This document shows, one piece after another, positions 43,492 to 52,716 of a DNA stretch of 64,000 nucleotides. Within the stretch, counting starts at the first letter, position 1, and every line of letters begins with the position of its first letter. The translations under genes were made by a program, and so were the position numbers. The DNA is from Paenalcaligenes hominis_A (GTDB lineage: Bacteria; Pseudomonadota; Gammaproteobacteria; Burkholderiales; Burkholderiaceae_B), in NCBI RefSeq assembly GCF_041359055.1, contig NZ_JBGJKZ010000002.1, positions 372,001 to 436,000 of the forward strand, written 5' to 3'. Below the pieces are notes generated by a model, which did no database searches, had not been told where the DNA came from, and was given only the letters and a program-made list of their open reading frames with translations.

Positions 43492-44090
43492 AACTCTATT
43501 ACTTACAAGGCGCATGCTCTTTGGCAATACATATCGTCTTAGAATGGATTGGCGAACCTTACGAGTCTGAATCCATTGCACGCACAGAGCTCAAATCAGA
43601 GAGATTTTTAAACTTAAACCCTGCGGGCTCAGTACCTGTATTAAGCGATAATGATTTGGTTTTGACGCAAAGTACGGCCATTTTGCAATATTTAGGCGAA
43701 AAATACCCCCACGCCGATTTAGTCGGCACAGACTTACGTTCGCATGCTGAAACACGCCGCTGGCTGGGTGTGGTTAATTCCGATGTACACCGTGTGTTCG
43801 GGTTAATTTTTGGTTGGAAAAACTATGTGGATGAAGGCTGCAAAGACGAGCTTATTGCGGGGGCCAAAACGCAGCTAGACCGTTACTTTGTTATTTTAGA
43901 CAAGCAGCTTCAAAACAAGGACTACTTAACCGGCACACGCTCTGTGGCCGATGCCTATTTATGGGTTACGTTACGTTGGGCACATCTTGTCCAAGTGGAT
44001 CTTAGCCCATACCCAGAGCTACGACGTTTTTACGAGCAGTTAGCTCTCGACTCAGGGGTGCAAGCAGCGCTTAAACAGGAAGGGCTCTAA
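43488..44090 (+). CDS. Glutathione S-transferase (beta class)
   Basis: A 200-residue GST. The start MKLYYLQGACSLAIHIVLEW places Cys10 next to Ser11, the beta-class active-site layout, followed by LNPAGSVPVL and LTQSTAILQYLGEKYP (glutathione site). The C-terminal helical domain has SVADAYLWVTLRW. It could conjugate or reduce glutathione adducts; the substrate is unknown. It is translationally coupled to the S9 peptidase by a 4-bp overlap and ends at a terminator. Confidence 0.9.
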   Translation: MKLYYLQGACSLAIHIVLEWIGEPYESESIARTELKSERFLNLNPAGSVPVLSDNDLVLTQSTAILQYLGEKYPHADLVGTDLRSHAETRRWLGVVNSDVHRVFGLIFGWKNYVDEGCKDELIAGAKTQLDRYFVILDKQLQNKDYLTGTRSVADAYLWVTLRWAHLVQVDLSPYPELRRFYEQLALDSGVQAALKQEGL

Positions 44091-44105
44091 AGCATCAAGC
44101 AAAAT

Positions 44106-44136
44106 AAAAATCCCAGACCGTCAGGCTGGGATTTTT
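44106..44136. terminator. Bidirectional terminator
   Basis: AAAAATCCCAG (44106-44116) pairs with CTGGGATTTTT (44126-44136) across a 9-base loop, between convergent gst and livF. Confidence 0.88.
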
Positions 44137-44137
44137 A

Positions 44138-44839
44138 CTAAGCGCCCAGATAGGCTTGGCGTACCGCGTCATTGCTAAGTAAATTGGCCCCGGTGTCTTC
44201 TAGCACCACTTTACCGGTTTCAAGTACATAGGCTCGATCAGCAATTTGCAAGGCTTTATTAGCATTTTGCTCGACCAAAAACACGGTCACACCTTCGCTG
44301 CGAATGGTTTGAATAATTTCAAAGATTTGATTAATGATTAATGGTGCAAGCCCCAGAGTAGGCTCATCCAATAAGAGCAACCGTGGACGCGTCATCAAAG
44401 CACGCCCAATGGCTAGCATTTGTTGCTCGCCCCCAGACATAGTGCCTGCACGCTGCATTGCACGCTCTTTTAGGCGGGGGAAAAGCTCATATACATGCTC
44501 TTCACCGTCCTCAATATCGGCTTTGCTAAGAAAAAACCCACCCATCTTTAGGTTTTCAGCCACGGTTAAATCGGGGAAAACACGCCGCCCTTCGGGTGAC
44601 AACGCCATACCACTGCGCATGATCATGTGAGTGGCCTGCTGTGTAATGTCTATGCCTTCAAAAAAAATAGACCCTGAACTAGCACGTGGCGAGCCACAGA
44701 CCGTCATCAACAAAGTGGTTTTACCAGCCCCGTTAGCACCAATGAGCGTCACTATCTCGCCTTTGTTAACCTTTACACTTACCTGATCTAAGGCCTGAAT
44801 AGCACCGTAATAGGTACTGACCGCATTGAGCTCTAACAC
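44138..44839 (-). CDS. livF: Branched-chain amino-acid ABC transporter ATPase LivF
   Basis: A 233-residue ABC ATPase of the LivF class. Walker A GANGAGKTT (about 34-42), signature MSGGEQQML and Walker B LLLDEPTLGLAP are all present, and the LivF-type end DTGANLLSNDAVRQAYLGA is complete. It works with LivG to power the LivHM permease. It is the last gene of livHMGF on the minus strand and directly abuts livG. Confidence 0.93.
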   Translation of the reverse strand: MLELNAVSTYYGAIQALDQVSVKVNKGEIVTLIGANGAGKTTLLMTVCGSPRASSGSIFFEGIDITQQATHMIMRSGMALSPEGRRVFPDLTVAENLKMGGFFLSKADIEDGEEHVYELFPRLKERAMQRAGTMSGGEQQMLAIGRALMTRPRLLLLDEPTLGLAPLIINQIFEIIQTIRSEGVTVFLVEQNANKALQIADRAYVLETGKVVLEDTGANLLSNDAVRQAYLGA

Positions 44840-45607
44840 TTACTCTTCTCCTAGGTAGGCTTTAATTACACGGGGATCGTTTTGGATAGCGGTTGGTTTT
44901 CCTACAGCAATGGGCTTGCCGTACTCCATGACAAGAATCTCATCGGAAATCCCCATAACCAGACTCATATCGTGTTCGATAAGTAAAACGGCCACCCCTT
45001 TTTCGCTACGCAATTGATTAATTAATAACTGTAGGTCTCGTTTTTCTTGGGGATTTAATCCGGCTGCGGGTTCATCTAATAACAATAAACGCGGTTGTGT
45101 AATCATACACCGAGCAATTTCTAGACGACGCTGATGACCATAGGCCAAATTCCCTGCTTCTCGGTTCGCATACGGACGTAAATCCATATAGTCCAACCAC
45201 CACGCCGCTTCGACCTTGGCCTCTTCCTCGGCCCGTCTGTAAGCAGGCGTTTTAAGCAACCCAGCTAAGAGTCCTGTGTTTAAGCGTTGGTGCTGTGCAA
45301 CCAATAAGTTTTCAAGAACGGTCAGGTTTTTAAAAAGACGCACGTTTTGAAACGTACGCACCAGACCCATTTGAGCTACTTTATGGCTGGGCAAAGCATG
45401 AATAGGCTTATCACCTAATTGAACATGTCCGGCAGTGGGCTTATAAAAGCCGCCAATACAGTTAAATACCGTGGTTTTACCGGCTCCGTTGGGCCCAATG
45501 ATGGCAAACACCTGATCGGTTTTTACTTCAAAGCTGACATGATCCACCGCCAACAGCCCGCCAAAACGCATGCATAAATCATTAACAGTTAATAGAGGTT
45601 GACTCAT
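44840..45607 (-). CDS. livG: Branched-chain amino-acid ABC transporter ATPase LivG
   Basis: A 255-residue ABC ATPase of the LivG class. Walker A GPNGAGKTT near 39-47, the LivG feature FNCIGGFYKPTAG, LAYGHQRRLEIARC as the signature variant (Tyr in place of the usual Ser-Gly-Gly is normal for LivG), and Walker B LLLDEPAAGLNP. It pairs with LivF. It is placed with no gap between livM and livF. Confidence 0.93.
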   Translation of the reverse strand: MSQPLLTVNDLCMRFGGLLAVDHVSFEVKTDQVFAIIGPNGAGKTTVFNCIGGFYKPTAGHVQLGDKPIHALPSHKVAQMGLVRTFQNVRLFKNLTVLENLLVAQHQRLNTGLLAGLLKTPAYRRAEEEAKVEAAWWLDYMDLRPYANREAGNLAYGHQRRLEIARCMITQPRLLLLDEPAAGLNPQEKRDLQLLINQLRSEKGVAVLLIEHDMSLVMGISDEILVMEYGKPIAVGKPTAIQNDPRVIKAYLGEE

Positions 45608-46828
45608 TTATAGCTCCACATGCGGCCGTTTTACAGGTAGTAGACCTTGGGGTCGCCACGCCATCATTACCACCATGACTAAACCAAATATCAGCATGCG
45701 GTACTCCGCAAATTGACGCGCAATCTCGGGGACGACTGTTAATAAAATAGCGGCGAGAATAACCCCGAGCTGTGACCCCATACCCCCTAGGACCACTACG
45801 GCTAGAATTAAAGCGGACTCAATAAAAGTAAAAGATTCGGGATTAACAATGCCTTGGCGAGCGGCAAAAAAAGCGCCCCCAAACCCGGCAAACATAGCAC
45901 CAATTGTAAAAGCGGACAGTTTAATACCGGTGGGGTTAAGACCTAATGAACGGCAAGCAATTTCGTCCTCGCGCAGGGCTTCCCATGCACGCCCCACAGG
46001 CATACGTACTAAACGATTTGAAACAAATAGCGTAATTAAGGCAAGAATTAGGGCCAATATATACAGATAAATAATGACATCAACGTTATTAAACTTCCAC
46101 CCCATTAGGTCATGAAACGTGGTTTCTCCTTGGGGAGCACGACGCGCCATAACATAACCAAACACAGTCGGTTTAGGTATGCCAGCAATCCCATCGGGGC
46201 CACCCGTGACCGGATATAAATTAATCAGTAACAAACGAATAATTTCACCAAAGCCTAGGGTGACAATTGCAAGGTAATCGCCCCGTAAACGTAATACAGG
46301 AAACCCAAGCAAATAGCCAAATAAGGCAGCCATAGCACCTGCCATGGGTAATGACGACCAAAAGCCCCAGCCTGCCCAATGATAAAGCAATGCATAGGTA
46401 TAAGCGCCCACCGCATAAAACCCAACAAAGCCTAGGTCTAACAGCCCTGCAAAGCCCACCACGATGTTCAGTCCCAAGCCCAACATCACATAAATAAGCA
46501 CCAAGGTGGCAATATCAATTTCGGCACGCCCTGCAAAGAAGGGCCAAACCATGGCTAATGCCACAATCAAAAACAAAGCGCCTTGACGCGTTTTATCGTT
46601 TAACGTGGGCAAGGTGATGCGGCCTTTACGCTGTGTGAATAAGCGCAACAGATAAGGCCGAATGAGCTGAAATACAAAAACTATCGCCATGCCCCAACCT
46701 ATCATGGGCCAATCGGGTTTTAATGTGGTTTCTGCACCCACCCGAAGAATTTGAAAGCCAAAAATAGGCGCGATAATCACACCAGCTAAAATAGCGGCAA
46801 AGAATGCATTTTGGAATTGTTTGGCCAT
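45608..46828 (-). CDS. livM: Branched-chain amino-acid ABC transporter permease LivM
   Basis: A 406-residue inner-membrane permease with an extra N-terminal hydrophobic region before the LivM core. Landmarks are NIVVGFAGLLDLGFVGFYAVGAYTYALLYH, GGPDGIAGIPKP, and the EAA-type loop GRAWEALREDEIACRSLGLN. It forms the channel with LivH. Its start overlaps the livH stop by one base (TAATG), showing translational coupling. Confidence 0.93.
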   Translation of the reverse strand: MAKQFQNAFFAAILAGVIIAPIFGFQILRVGAETTLKPDWPMIGWGMAIVFVFQLIRPYLLRLFTQRKGRITLPTLNDKTRQGALFLIVALAMVWPFFAGRAEIDIATLVLIYVMLGLGLNIVVGFAGLLDLGFVGFYAVGAYTYALLYHWAGWGFWSSLPMAGAMAALFGYLLGFPVLRLRGDYLAIVTLGFGEIIRLLLINLYPVTGGPDGIAGIPKPTVFGYVMARRAPQGETTFHDLMGWKFNNVDVIIYLYILALILALITLFVSNRLVRMPVGRAWEALREDEIACRSLGLNPTGIKLSAFTIGAMFAGFGGAFFAARQGIVNPESFTFIESALILAVVVLGGMGSQLGVILAAILLTVVPEIARQFAEYRMLIFGLVMVVMMAWRPQGLLPVKRPHVEL

Positions 46829-47754
46829 TAGACTTTTTCCACCTCTGGTTTACCAAGCAAGCCCGTAGGACGAAATAGCAGGATTAAAACCAATAACGCA
46901 AACGCTACGATGTCTTTGTATTGCGAAGAGATATAGGCTGCAGCAAACGTTTCTGCTAGCCCAAGAATCACCCCACCCAACATGGCCCCCGGAATACTGC
47001 CTATTCCACCCAGCACAGCTGCGGTAAATGCTTTGATGCCAGCGATAAAACCAATAAAAGGTGTCAGCTTTCCTATAGCTAATGCAATTAATACGCCCCC
47101 CACGGCCGCCAACATTGCCCCCACAATGAACGTAAAAGAAATGATTCGGCTTGTATCAATACCAAGTAAGTTGGCCATGCCTAGGTCTTGGGAACACGCC
47201 CGCGAGGCTCGCCCCATGCGGGAGTACTTAATGTAAAGACTAAGTAGCGTCATTAAGATGACTGTGGTGACAATAATCAAAATACGGGAATACGGGGCAT
47301 TGAAGACAAAATCATCGCCCAATTGAATTTGTAATGCACCTGAGACTAGGTTAGGCACTGCCATATCACGTGCCCCTTGGCCTAAAGCCACCCAGTTTTG
47401 TAAAAAGATAGACATCCCAATAGCGGAAATTAAAGGCACCAATCGTGGACTACCACGCAAAGGGGCATAAGCCACTTTTTCTACTGCATACCCATAGACT
47501 GCGGTGACCAATGCAGCCACAATCAGCATAATAAGCACGATGAGCATAACGGGAATGCCTGACCCGACCCCAATGGCAGACAAGGTGACTAAACCGGTAT
47601 ATGCCCCAATCATGTAAATTTCGCCATGAGCAAAATTAATCATGCCGATGATGCCATACACCATCGTGTACCCAATAGCTATCAAGGCATAAATAGCGCC
47701 TAACGACAGCCCATTAAATAGCTGCTGCACGAGCTGCGGAAGAATATCGGCCAT
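46828..47754 (-). CDS. livH: Branched-chain amino-acid ABC transporter permease LivH
   Basis: A 308-residue inner-membrane permease, the first gene of livHMGF. Landmarks are LSLGAIYALIAIGYTMVYGIIGMINFAHGEIYMIG at the N-terminus and GRASRACSQDLGMANLLGID, the docking loop. A binding protein gene for the system, livJ at 26320, lies elsewhere in the window. The leader upstream (47755-47940) carries an inverted repeat. Substrate class is branched-chain amino acids by family. Confidence 0.93.
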   Translation of the reverse strand: MADILPQLVQQLFNGLSLGAIYALIAIGYTMVYGIIGMINFAHGEIYMIGAYTGLVTLSAIGVGSGIPVMLIVLIMLIVAALVTAVYGYAVEKVAYAPLRGSPRLVPLISAIGMSIFLQNWVALGQGARDMAVPNLVSGALQIQLGDDFVFNAPYSRILIIVTTVILMTLLSLYIKYSRMGRASRACSQDLGMANLLGIDTSRIISFTFIVGAMLAAVGGVLIALAIGKLTPFIGFIAGIKAFTAAVLGGIGSIPGAMLGGVILGLAETFAAAYISSQYKDIVAFALLVLILLFRPTGLLGKPEVEKV

Positions 47755-47817
47755 AATAAAATTCCAAAAAGCGAATTAGGACAGCTTGGTAAGCAACCTA
47801 ATCGCCCATAAACAAAG

Positions 47818-47847
47818 GGCTGTTGATCTTGTAAAGAGCCAACAGCC
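47818..47847. repeat. Inverted repeat in the yhhQ-livH gap
   Basis: GGCTGTTG (47818-47825) and CAACAGCC (47840-47847) form a perfect 8-bp inverted repeat with a 14-base loop, 63 bp upstream of livH. On the minus strand it is followed by CTTTGTTT, so it may be a weak terminator for yhhQ or a livH leader element. Confidence 0.45.
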
Positions 47848-47940
47848 TAAAAAATTAAGTATTGCGTATTCTGTAACAGTCCTCAAGAATTGTCACTACG
47901 TAATAGCCCTAGAACCAGGGCGTTTATTTTTGATTAAGAA

Positions 47941-48489
47941 TTACATATTTGTAGGGCGTGCAATATTCCACATAAGCGCTCGAAAAGGTGCCAACATAAA
48001 AGTGTTTAAGCACAATTTCACTGCTAAATCCCCTAGCATTAAGGTCTGCCAGGGCATATCTGTACCAGCAAATGCAATACTAAAGAAAATAAAAGTATCA
48101 ACCATTGCGCCAGCAATACCACCCACTAAGGGTGCTTGCCACCAAGAACGATTGCGTAGACGATCAAAAAGATAAATATCGCATAGCTGTGCGACAAGAA
48201 ATGCGGAACCGGAAGCCAATGCAATACGCGGAGTTGCCACAAAAACAGAAATAATCAGTGCAGCAACAAAACCAAAGTACGCAACACGCCGTGCTGACTG
48301 AGGGCCAAAACGACGGTTCAATACATCGGCTACCAAAAAAGCAATGGGATAACTCACTGCACCCCATGTAAGCCAATTATTAATGGGATACTGAACCAAT
48401 ACATTAGAGGCCACCACAATCACAATCATGGTACCAATAGCAGTAGCTAGTTGTCCTATGCGCATAGGATCAAAACGAGAAATAGACAT
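47941..48489 (-). CDS. yhhQ: Queuosine precursor transporter YhhQ
   Basis: A 182-residue membrane protein with about six hydrophobic segments, of the YhhQ/VUT family that imports preQ0 or preQ1 for tRNA queuosine synthesis. Landmarks are YPINNWLTWGAVSYPIAFLVADVLNRRFG, SGSAFLVAQLCDIYLFDRLR and GGIAGAMVDTFIFFSIAF. It sits between proC and the liv operon on the minus strand, 11 bp after proC. No preQ1 riboswitch was seen in the short upstream gap. Confidence 0.9.
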   Translation of the reverse strand: MSISRFDPMRIGQLATAIGTMIVIVVASNVLVQYPINNWLTWGAVSYPIAFLVADVLNRRFGPQSARRVAYFGFVAALIISVFVATPRIALASGSAFLVAQLCDIYLFDRLRNRSWWQAPLVGGIAGAMVDTFIFFSIAFAGTDMPWQTLMLGDLAVKLCLNTFMLAPFRALMWNIARPTNM

Positions 48490-48500
48490 AAGTAAATGAA

Positions 48501-49340
48501 TTAAGAGAACTCTTGGGCTAATTCAGCAGCTCGTTGTTGGGCTGCATCCATTGCTTTCTGAACCAATTCAGAAAAGCCGTTCTGATTAAATACATCTAAT
48601 GCTGCTGCAGTCGTTCCGCCTTTAGAGGTCACATTATCGCGCAGATGGCTTAAAGGCAATGGAGAGAGTGCGGCCAGCTCGGTAGCACCGCTTAATGTAG
48701 CAAAAGCCAACTTGCGAGCTTGCTCGGGGCTAAGCCCTTGATGCACAGCGCCCGCAATTAAGGCTTCGAGAAATAAGAACACATAAGCAGGGCCACTACC
48801 TGACAGAGCTGTTACCGCATCAATAGCTTGGTCGTTTTCCACCCACACAAACTCACCCACTGTTTTAAATACAGTTTCTGCAATGAGTTTGTCGTTGGGC
48901 TCAACCGCTGCTAACGCCATTAAGCCTGTAGCGCCACATCCGATAAAAGCAGGTGTGTTGGGCATTGCGCGTATAACACGATTGTGGGGATTGCCATGAG
49001 ACGACAACCACTGTGCAATGCTTTGTGCTGCAATACCTGCAGCCACACTGATAATTAACGTATCGTCCTTTACATAAGGCTGACACTGCAACAGCACCTC
49101 TTTCATTTGCTGCGGTTTGACCGCCACAATCCAAATGCGCTGTTGAGCTAATTGCTCGGTTACAGTAGCGGCCGTTTGAGCGCCTAGATCTTGCCAGCGT
49201 TGGCGCACGGCTTCGACTGGGTCAATGACTAAGACATCGCTAGCGGCGCAACGTTTACCAATTAAGCCCGCAGATAAAGCCGAGGCCATATTGCCACCAC
49301 CAATAAAGGCGAAAGTTAATGTATGCTTTTCATTAATCAT
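48501..49340 (-). CDS. proC: Pyrroline-5-carboxylate reductase
   Basis: A 279-residue enzyme for the last step of proline synthesis. The NAD(P) Rossmann motif is FIGGGNMASALSAGL near 12-26, with VKPQQM near 75, IRAMPNTPAFIGCGATGL near 123, and the C-terminal signature DNVTSKGGTTAAALDVF near 237. Length is normal. It is divergent from ugpB, and yhhQ follows on the same strand. Confidence 0.95.
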   Translation of the reverse strand: MINEKHTLTFAFIGGGNMASALSAGLIGKRCAASDVLVIDPVEAVRQRWQDLGAQTAATVTEQLAQQRIWIVAVKPQQMKEVLLQCQPYVKDDTLIISVAAGIAAQSIAQWLSSHGNPHNRVIRAMPNTPAFIGCGATGLMALAAVEPNDKLIAETVFKTVGEFVWVENDQAIDAVTALSGSGPAYVFLFLEALIAGAVHQGLSPEQARKLAFATLSGATELAALSPLPLSHLRDNVTSKGGTTAAALDVFNQNGFSELVQKAMDAAQQRAAELAQEFS

Positions 49341-49510
49341 TTTGCTATTGTAATCCGAGAAAGAAAGGTTGTCGTGTTTGGGTTATTTTATATTGACCAA
49401 ACAGCTGATTAGTGGGTACAGTCACGCCATTGTAATAAACAAGTCATATGCTTAGATCCGTTATCTAAATGACCAATTATTACTTTCATACACTCTACAG
49501 GAGAGCGCTA

Positions 49511-50818
49511 ATGCGTACTACGACATTTACTTTGTCTTTGGCAGCTGCAATTGCCATGATGGGTTCAGCTCATGCTGCCACTGAGATCCAGTTTTGGCAC
49601 TCCATGGAAGGAGCATTAGGAGACCGCGTTAACGAGTTAACCGAAAAATTTAACAAAAGTCAGTCTGACTATGTAGTTAAACCTAGCTACAAAGGCAATT
49701 ACGGCGAATCCATGAATGCGGGTATTGCTGCATTCCGTGCAGGTAACGCCCCCGATATTCTACAGGTTTTTGAAGTCGGTACCGCCACCATGATGAACGC
49801 CAAAGGCGCGATTCAGCCAGTACAAGAAATGTCAGAAAAAGTAGGCAAACCCCTCGATCCTAAAGAGTTTATTGGTGCTGTGGCAGGTTATTACTCCTCC
49901 GGAGATGGCAAGCTCATTTCTATGCCTTTCAATAGCTCCACTCCTGTTTTGTATTACAACAAGGATGCATTCAAGAAAGCAGGTCTAGATCCTGAAAACC
50001 CACCTAAAACATGGGACGAAGTCGCCGCGGCTGCCAAAAAAATCCGTGATGCCGGCTACGAGTGTGGTTACACCACTTCTTGGCCTTCTTGGATTTTGCT
50101 AGAAAACTTTGCCGCTTGGCACAACCTACCCTTTGCAAGTGAAGACAACGGTTTTGGTGGCCTCGGTGCTCGCTTAGAAAGCGATAAGCCTCAGTTTATC
50201 GAACACCTCACTTTCTTAACCGATATGTCCAAAGCCGGCACCTTCACCTATGGTGGTCGCGGCGATACCTCTAATGCCCTATTTACTAGTGGCAACTGTG
50301 GTATGTTTACTGGTTCAAGCGGAAACCGTGCCAACATCATCAAAACCGGTAAGTTTGAGTTTGGCACCAGCACTCTGCCCTACTACGAAAACATCCCAGA
50401 TGCACCACAAAACTCCATTATTGGTGGCGCATCCCTATGGGTATTTGCCAACAAATCCGACGATACCTATAAAGGCATTACGGAATTCTTCCACTTCTTA
50501 TCTAGCCCAGAGCAATCCGCTGCATGGCATCAGGCAACCGGTTATGTACCTGTTACTACCGAAGGCTACCGCTTAACCCAAGAAGCCGGCTATTACGATG
50601 AAAACGTAGGGGCAGATGTAGCCGTTAAGCAGCTTGACGCGCTGACTACAGAAAACTCACGTGGTGTACGTTTAGGCTACCTCCCACAAATTCGTGATAT
50701 TGAAGATGGCGAAATGGAAAAAATCTTCTCAGGTCAGGTCAGCCCAGAACAAGGTTTAAAAACCATGGTTCAGCGTGGCAACGAGCTGCTTGAGCGTTTT
50801 GAGAAAAGCGTTAAATAA
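49511..50818 (+). CDS. ugpB: sn-Glycerol-3-phosphate ABC transporter binding protein
   Basis: About 435 residues from ATG 49511, with AGGAG 9 bases upstream; the in-frame ATG at 49469 would place residues before the signal peptide (MRTTTFTLSLAAAIAMMGSAHA). The mature protein begins TEIQFWHSMEGALGDRVNEL, a UgpB hallmark, and includes GYECGYTTSWPSWILLENFAAWHN. It delivers glycerol-3-phosphate or its diesters to UgpAE. A hairpin follows the stop, probably making ugpB more abundant than the membrane components. Confidence 0.93.
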   Translation: MRTTTFTLSLAAAIAMMGSAHAATEIQFWHSMEGALGDRVNELTEKFNKSQSDYVVKPSYKGNYGESMNAGIAAFRAGNAPDILQVFEVGTATMMNAKGAIQPVQEMSEKVGKPLDPKEFIGAVAGYYSSGDGKLISMPFNSSTPVLYYNKDAFKKAGLDPENPPKTWDEVAAAAKKIRDAGYECGYTTSWPSWILLENFAAWHNLPFASEDNGFGGLGARLESDKPQFIEHLTFLTDMSKAGTFTYGGRGDTSNALFTSGNCGMFTGSSGNRANIIKTGKFEFGTSTLPYYENIPDAPQNSIIGGASLWVFANKSDDTYKGITEFFHFLSSPEQSAAWHQATGYVPVTTEGYRLTQEAGYYDENVGADVAVKQLDALTTENSRGVRLGYLPQIRDIEDGEMEKIFSGQVSPEQGLKTMVQRGNELLERFEKSVK

Positions 50819-50869
50819 TACGTTAATATAAAAAGCAGTCTTATCGACGAATTTCGTCTACAATTTATG

Positions 50870-50910
50870 CCGGAATAGGGCTTTACTCCTATTCCGGTCT
50901 TTATTTTTCT
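50870..50910 (+). terminator. Intercistronic hairpin between ugpB and ugpA
   Basis: CCGGAATAGG (50870-50879) pairs with CCTATTCCGG (50888-50897), followed by TCTTTATTTTTC. The position inside an operon suggests partial termination or protection of the ugpB message. Confidence 0.7.
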
Positions 50911-50956
50911 CTTTTTTCAATGTGGCTGATCCCACCCTCTTCTTATATTTAATCTT

Positions 50957-51838
50957 ATGGAAAAGCGTGTCGTTTTTAACCATAAAACGCTGCCTTATCT
51001 GTTGCTGGCACCACAACTTGCCATTACGGTAATTTTTTTCTTTCTTCCCGCCGGCCAAGCACTATGGCAATCGTTTCACCTAGAAGACCCTTTTGGTCTT
51101 AGCTCTGCTTTTGTTGGTTTGGACAACTTCAAAGAGCTATTTGCGCAAAGCGCGTATTTGGAATCGTTCAAAATCACAGCCCAGTTCTCATTACTGGTCG
51201 CTGTTGCTGGTTTAGCTATCTCATTGTTGTTGGCCGTGTTAGCTAACCGCGTCATCCGAGGCGCTAATTTCTATAAGACCATGCTCATTTGGCCGTATGC
51301 TGTCGCAGCAGCGGTAGCAGGGGTACTGTGGTTATTCATGTTTTCCCCTTCAGTGGGCGTAATTGCCGTCTTTCTTTTTGAGATGGGCATTAAATGGAAC
51401 CCACGCTTAGATGGCAATGACGCCATGCTCTTAGTTGTCATGGCTGCCGTTTGGAAGCAAATCTCCTATAACTTTCTGTTTTTCTTAGCTGGCCTACAAG
51501 CCATCCCGCGTTCGCTTATTGAGGCTGCAGCTATAGACGGAGCAGGCCCCATGCGACGCTTTTGGTCCATTGTGTTTCCGCTCTTATCCCCCACTACCTT
51601 TTTCTTGCTTGTGGTCAACGTCATTTATGCGTTTTTTGACACCTTTGCCATTATCGATATTATGACGCAAGGGGGCCCAGGTGAAAGCACTTCCATTTTA
51701 GTTTATAAAGTCTATAGCGTAGGGTTTAAAGGCTTAGATCTTGGCGCTTCAGCTGCCCAGTCTGTGGTACTCATGTTTATCGTTATTGCGCTCACTGTGG
51801 TCCAGTTCCGCTTTATTGATCGCCGCGTTAACTATTAG
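50957..51838 (+). CDS. ugpA: sn-Glycerol-3-phosphate ABC transporter permease UgpA
   Basis: A 293-residue MalF-type inner-membrane permease with about six membrane segments. The EAA-loop motif is EAAAIDGAGPMRRFWSIVFPLLSP near 195-218, where UgpC docks, and FFLPAGQALWQSF marks the first segment. It pairs with UgpE. The next gene starts 8 bp after its stop. Confidence 0.93.
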   Translation: MEKRVVFNHKTLPYLLLAPQLAITVIFFFLPAGQALWQSFHLEDPFGLSSAFVGLDNFKELFAQSAYLESFKITAQFSLLVAVAGLAISLLLAVLANRVIRGANFYKTMLIWPYAVAAAVAGVLWLFMFSPSVGVIAVFLFEMGIKWNPRLDGNDAMLLVVMAAVWKQISYNFLFFLAGLQAIPRSLIEAAAIDGAGPMRRFWSIVFPLLSPTTFFLLVVNVIYAFFDTFAIIDIMTQGGPGESTSILVYKVYSVGFKGLDLGASAAQSVVLMFIVIALTVVQFRFIDRRVNY

Positions 51839-51846
51839 GTCTCGTA

Positions 51847-52692
51847 ATGATTGAACGTCGTCCTCTATTAGACTTTTTTAGTCACTTTATTTTATTACTT
51901 GGCGTAGCGGTCATTGCATTTCCTTTGTATTTGACCTTTATTGCCTCCACTCAAACCTCGGCCGAGGTCGCTCAGGCTCCTATGTCGTTGCTGCCTGGCA
52001 GTCATTTTTTTGAAAATTATCACCAAGCTCTGTTTGGTGCACCAGGCACTAGCGCACCCCCTGTGTTGCGTATGCTGTGGGTCAGTACCGTCATGGCATT
52101 GGTAATTGCCATCGGCAAAATTGCTATCTCTATGATCTCTGCATTTGCTGTGGTGTATTTTCGCTTTCCTTTGCGGATGCTGTTTTTCTGGATGATTTTT
52201 GTCACCCTGATGCTACCGGTCGAGGTGCGTATTGCTCCTACCTTTAAAGTGGTGTCTGACTTAGGTATGTTAAACAGCTATGCCGGTTTAACTCTGCCGC
52301 TTATTGCGTCCGCTACGGCTACTTTTTTGTTTAGGCAGTTCTTTTTAACCATTCCCGATGAACTGGTAGAGGCTGCGCGTATCGATGGTGCGGGACCAAT
52401 GCGCTTTTTTAAAGACGTGTTGCTGCCCTTATCAAAAACCAGTATTGCAGCTTTATTTGTAATTCAATTTATTTATGGTTGGAACCAATACCTTTGGCCC
52501 TTAATCATCACCACCAACGAGAACATGTACCCCATTGTGATCGGTATTAAGCGTCTCATTTCGGGCGGTGATAGTGTCACCGAATGGAATATTGTGATGG
52601 CCACAGCCATGCTCGCTATGATCCCACCTGCCTTAGTGGTCATGCTGATGCAAAAATGGTTTGTAAAAGGTTTAGTGGACTCAGAAAAATAA
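51847..52692 (+). CDS. ugpE: sn-Glycerol-3-phosphate ABC transporter permease UgpE
   Basis: A 281-residue MalG-type permease with about six membrane segments. The docking loop is EAARIDGAGPMRFFKDVLLPLSK near 177-199, and IQFIYGWNQYLWPLIIT near 208-224 is typical of the MalG/UgpE group. It forms the second half of the channel with UgpA. ugpC follows 24 bp later on the same strand. Confidence 0.93.
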   Translation: MIERRPLLDFFSHFILLLGVAVIAFPLYLTFIASTQTSAEVAQAPMSLLPGSHFFENYHQALFGAPGTSAPPVLRMLWVSTVMALVIAIGKIAISMISAFAVVYFRFPLRMLFFWMIFVTLMLPVEVRIAPTFKVVSDLGMLNSYAGLTLPLIASATATFLFRQFFLTIPDELVEAARIDGAGPMRFFKDVLLPLSKTSIAALFVIQFIYGWNQYLWPLIITTNENMYPIVIGIKRLISGGDSVTEWNIVMATAMLAMIPPALVVMLMQKWFVKGLVDSEK

Positions 52693-52716
52693 GCCACGAC
52701 TCAGGATTTAAAAATT

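Noticed and set aside
48490..48500. preQ1 riboswitch upstream of yhhQ
   Set aside because: Only 11 bp separate yhhQ from proC, leaving no space for an aptamer; none was seen.
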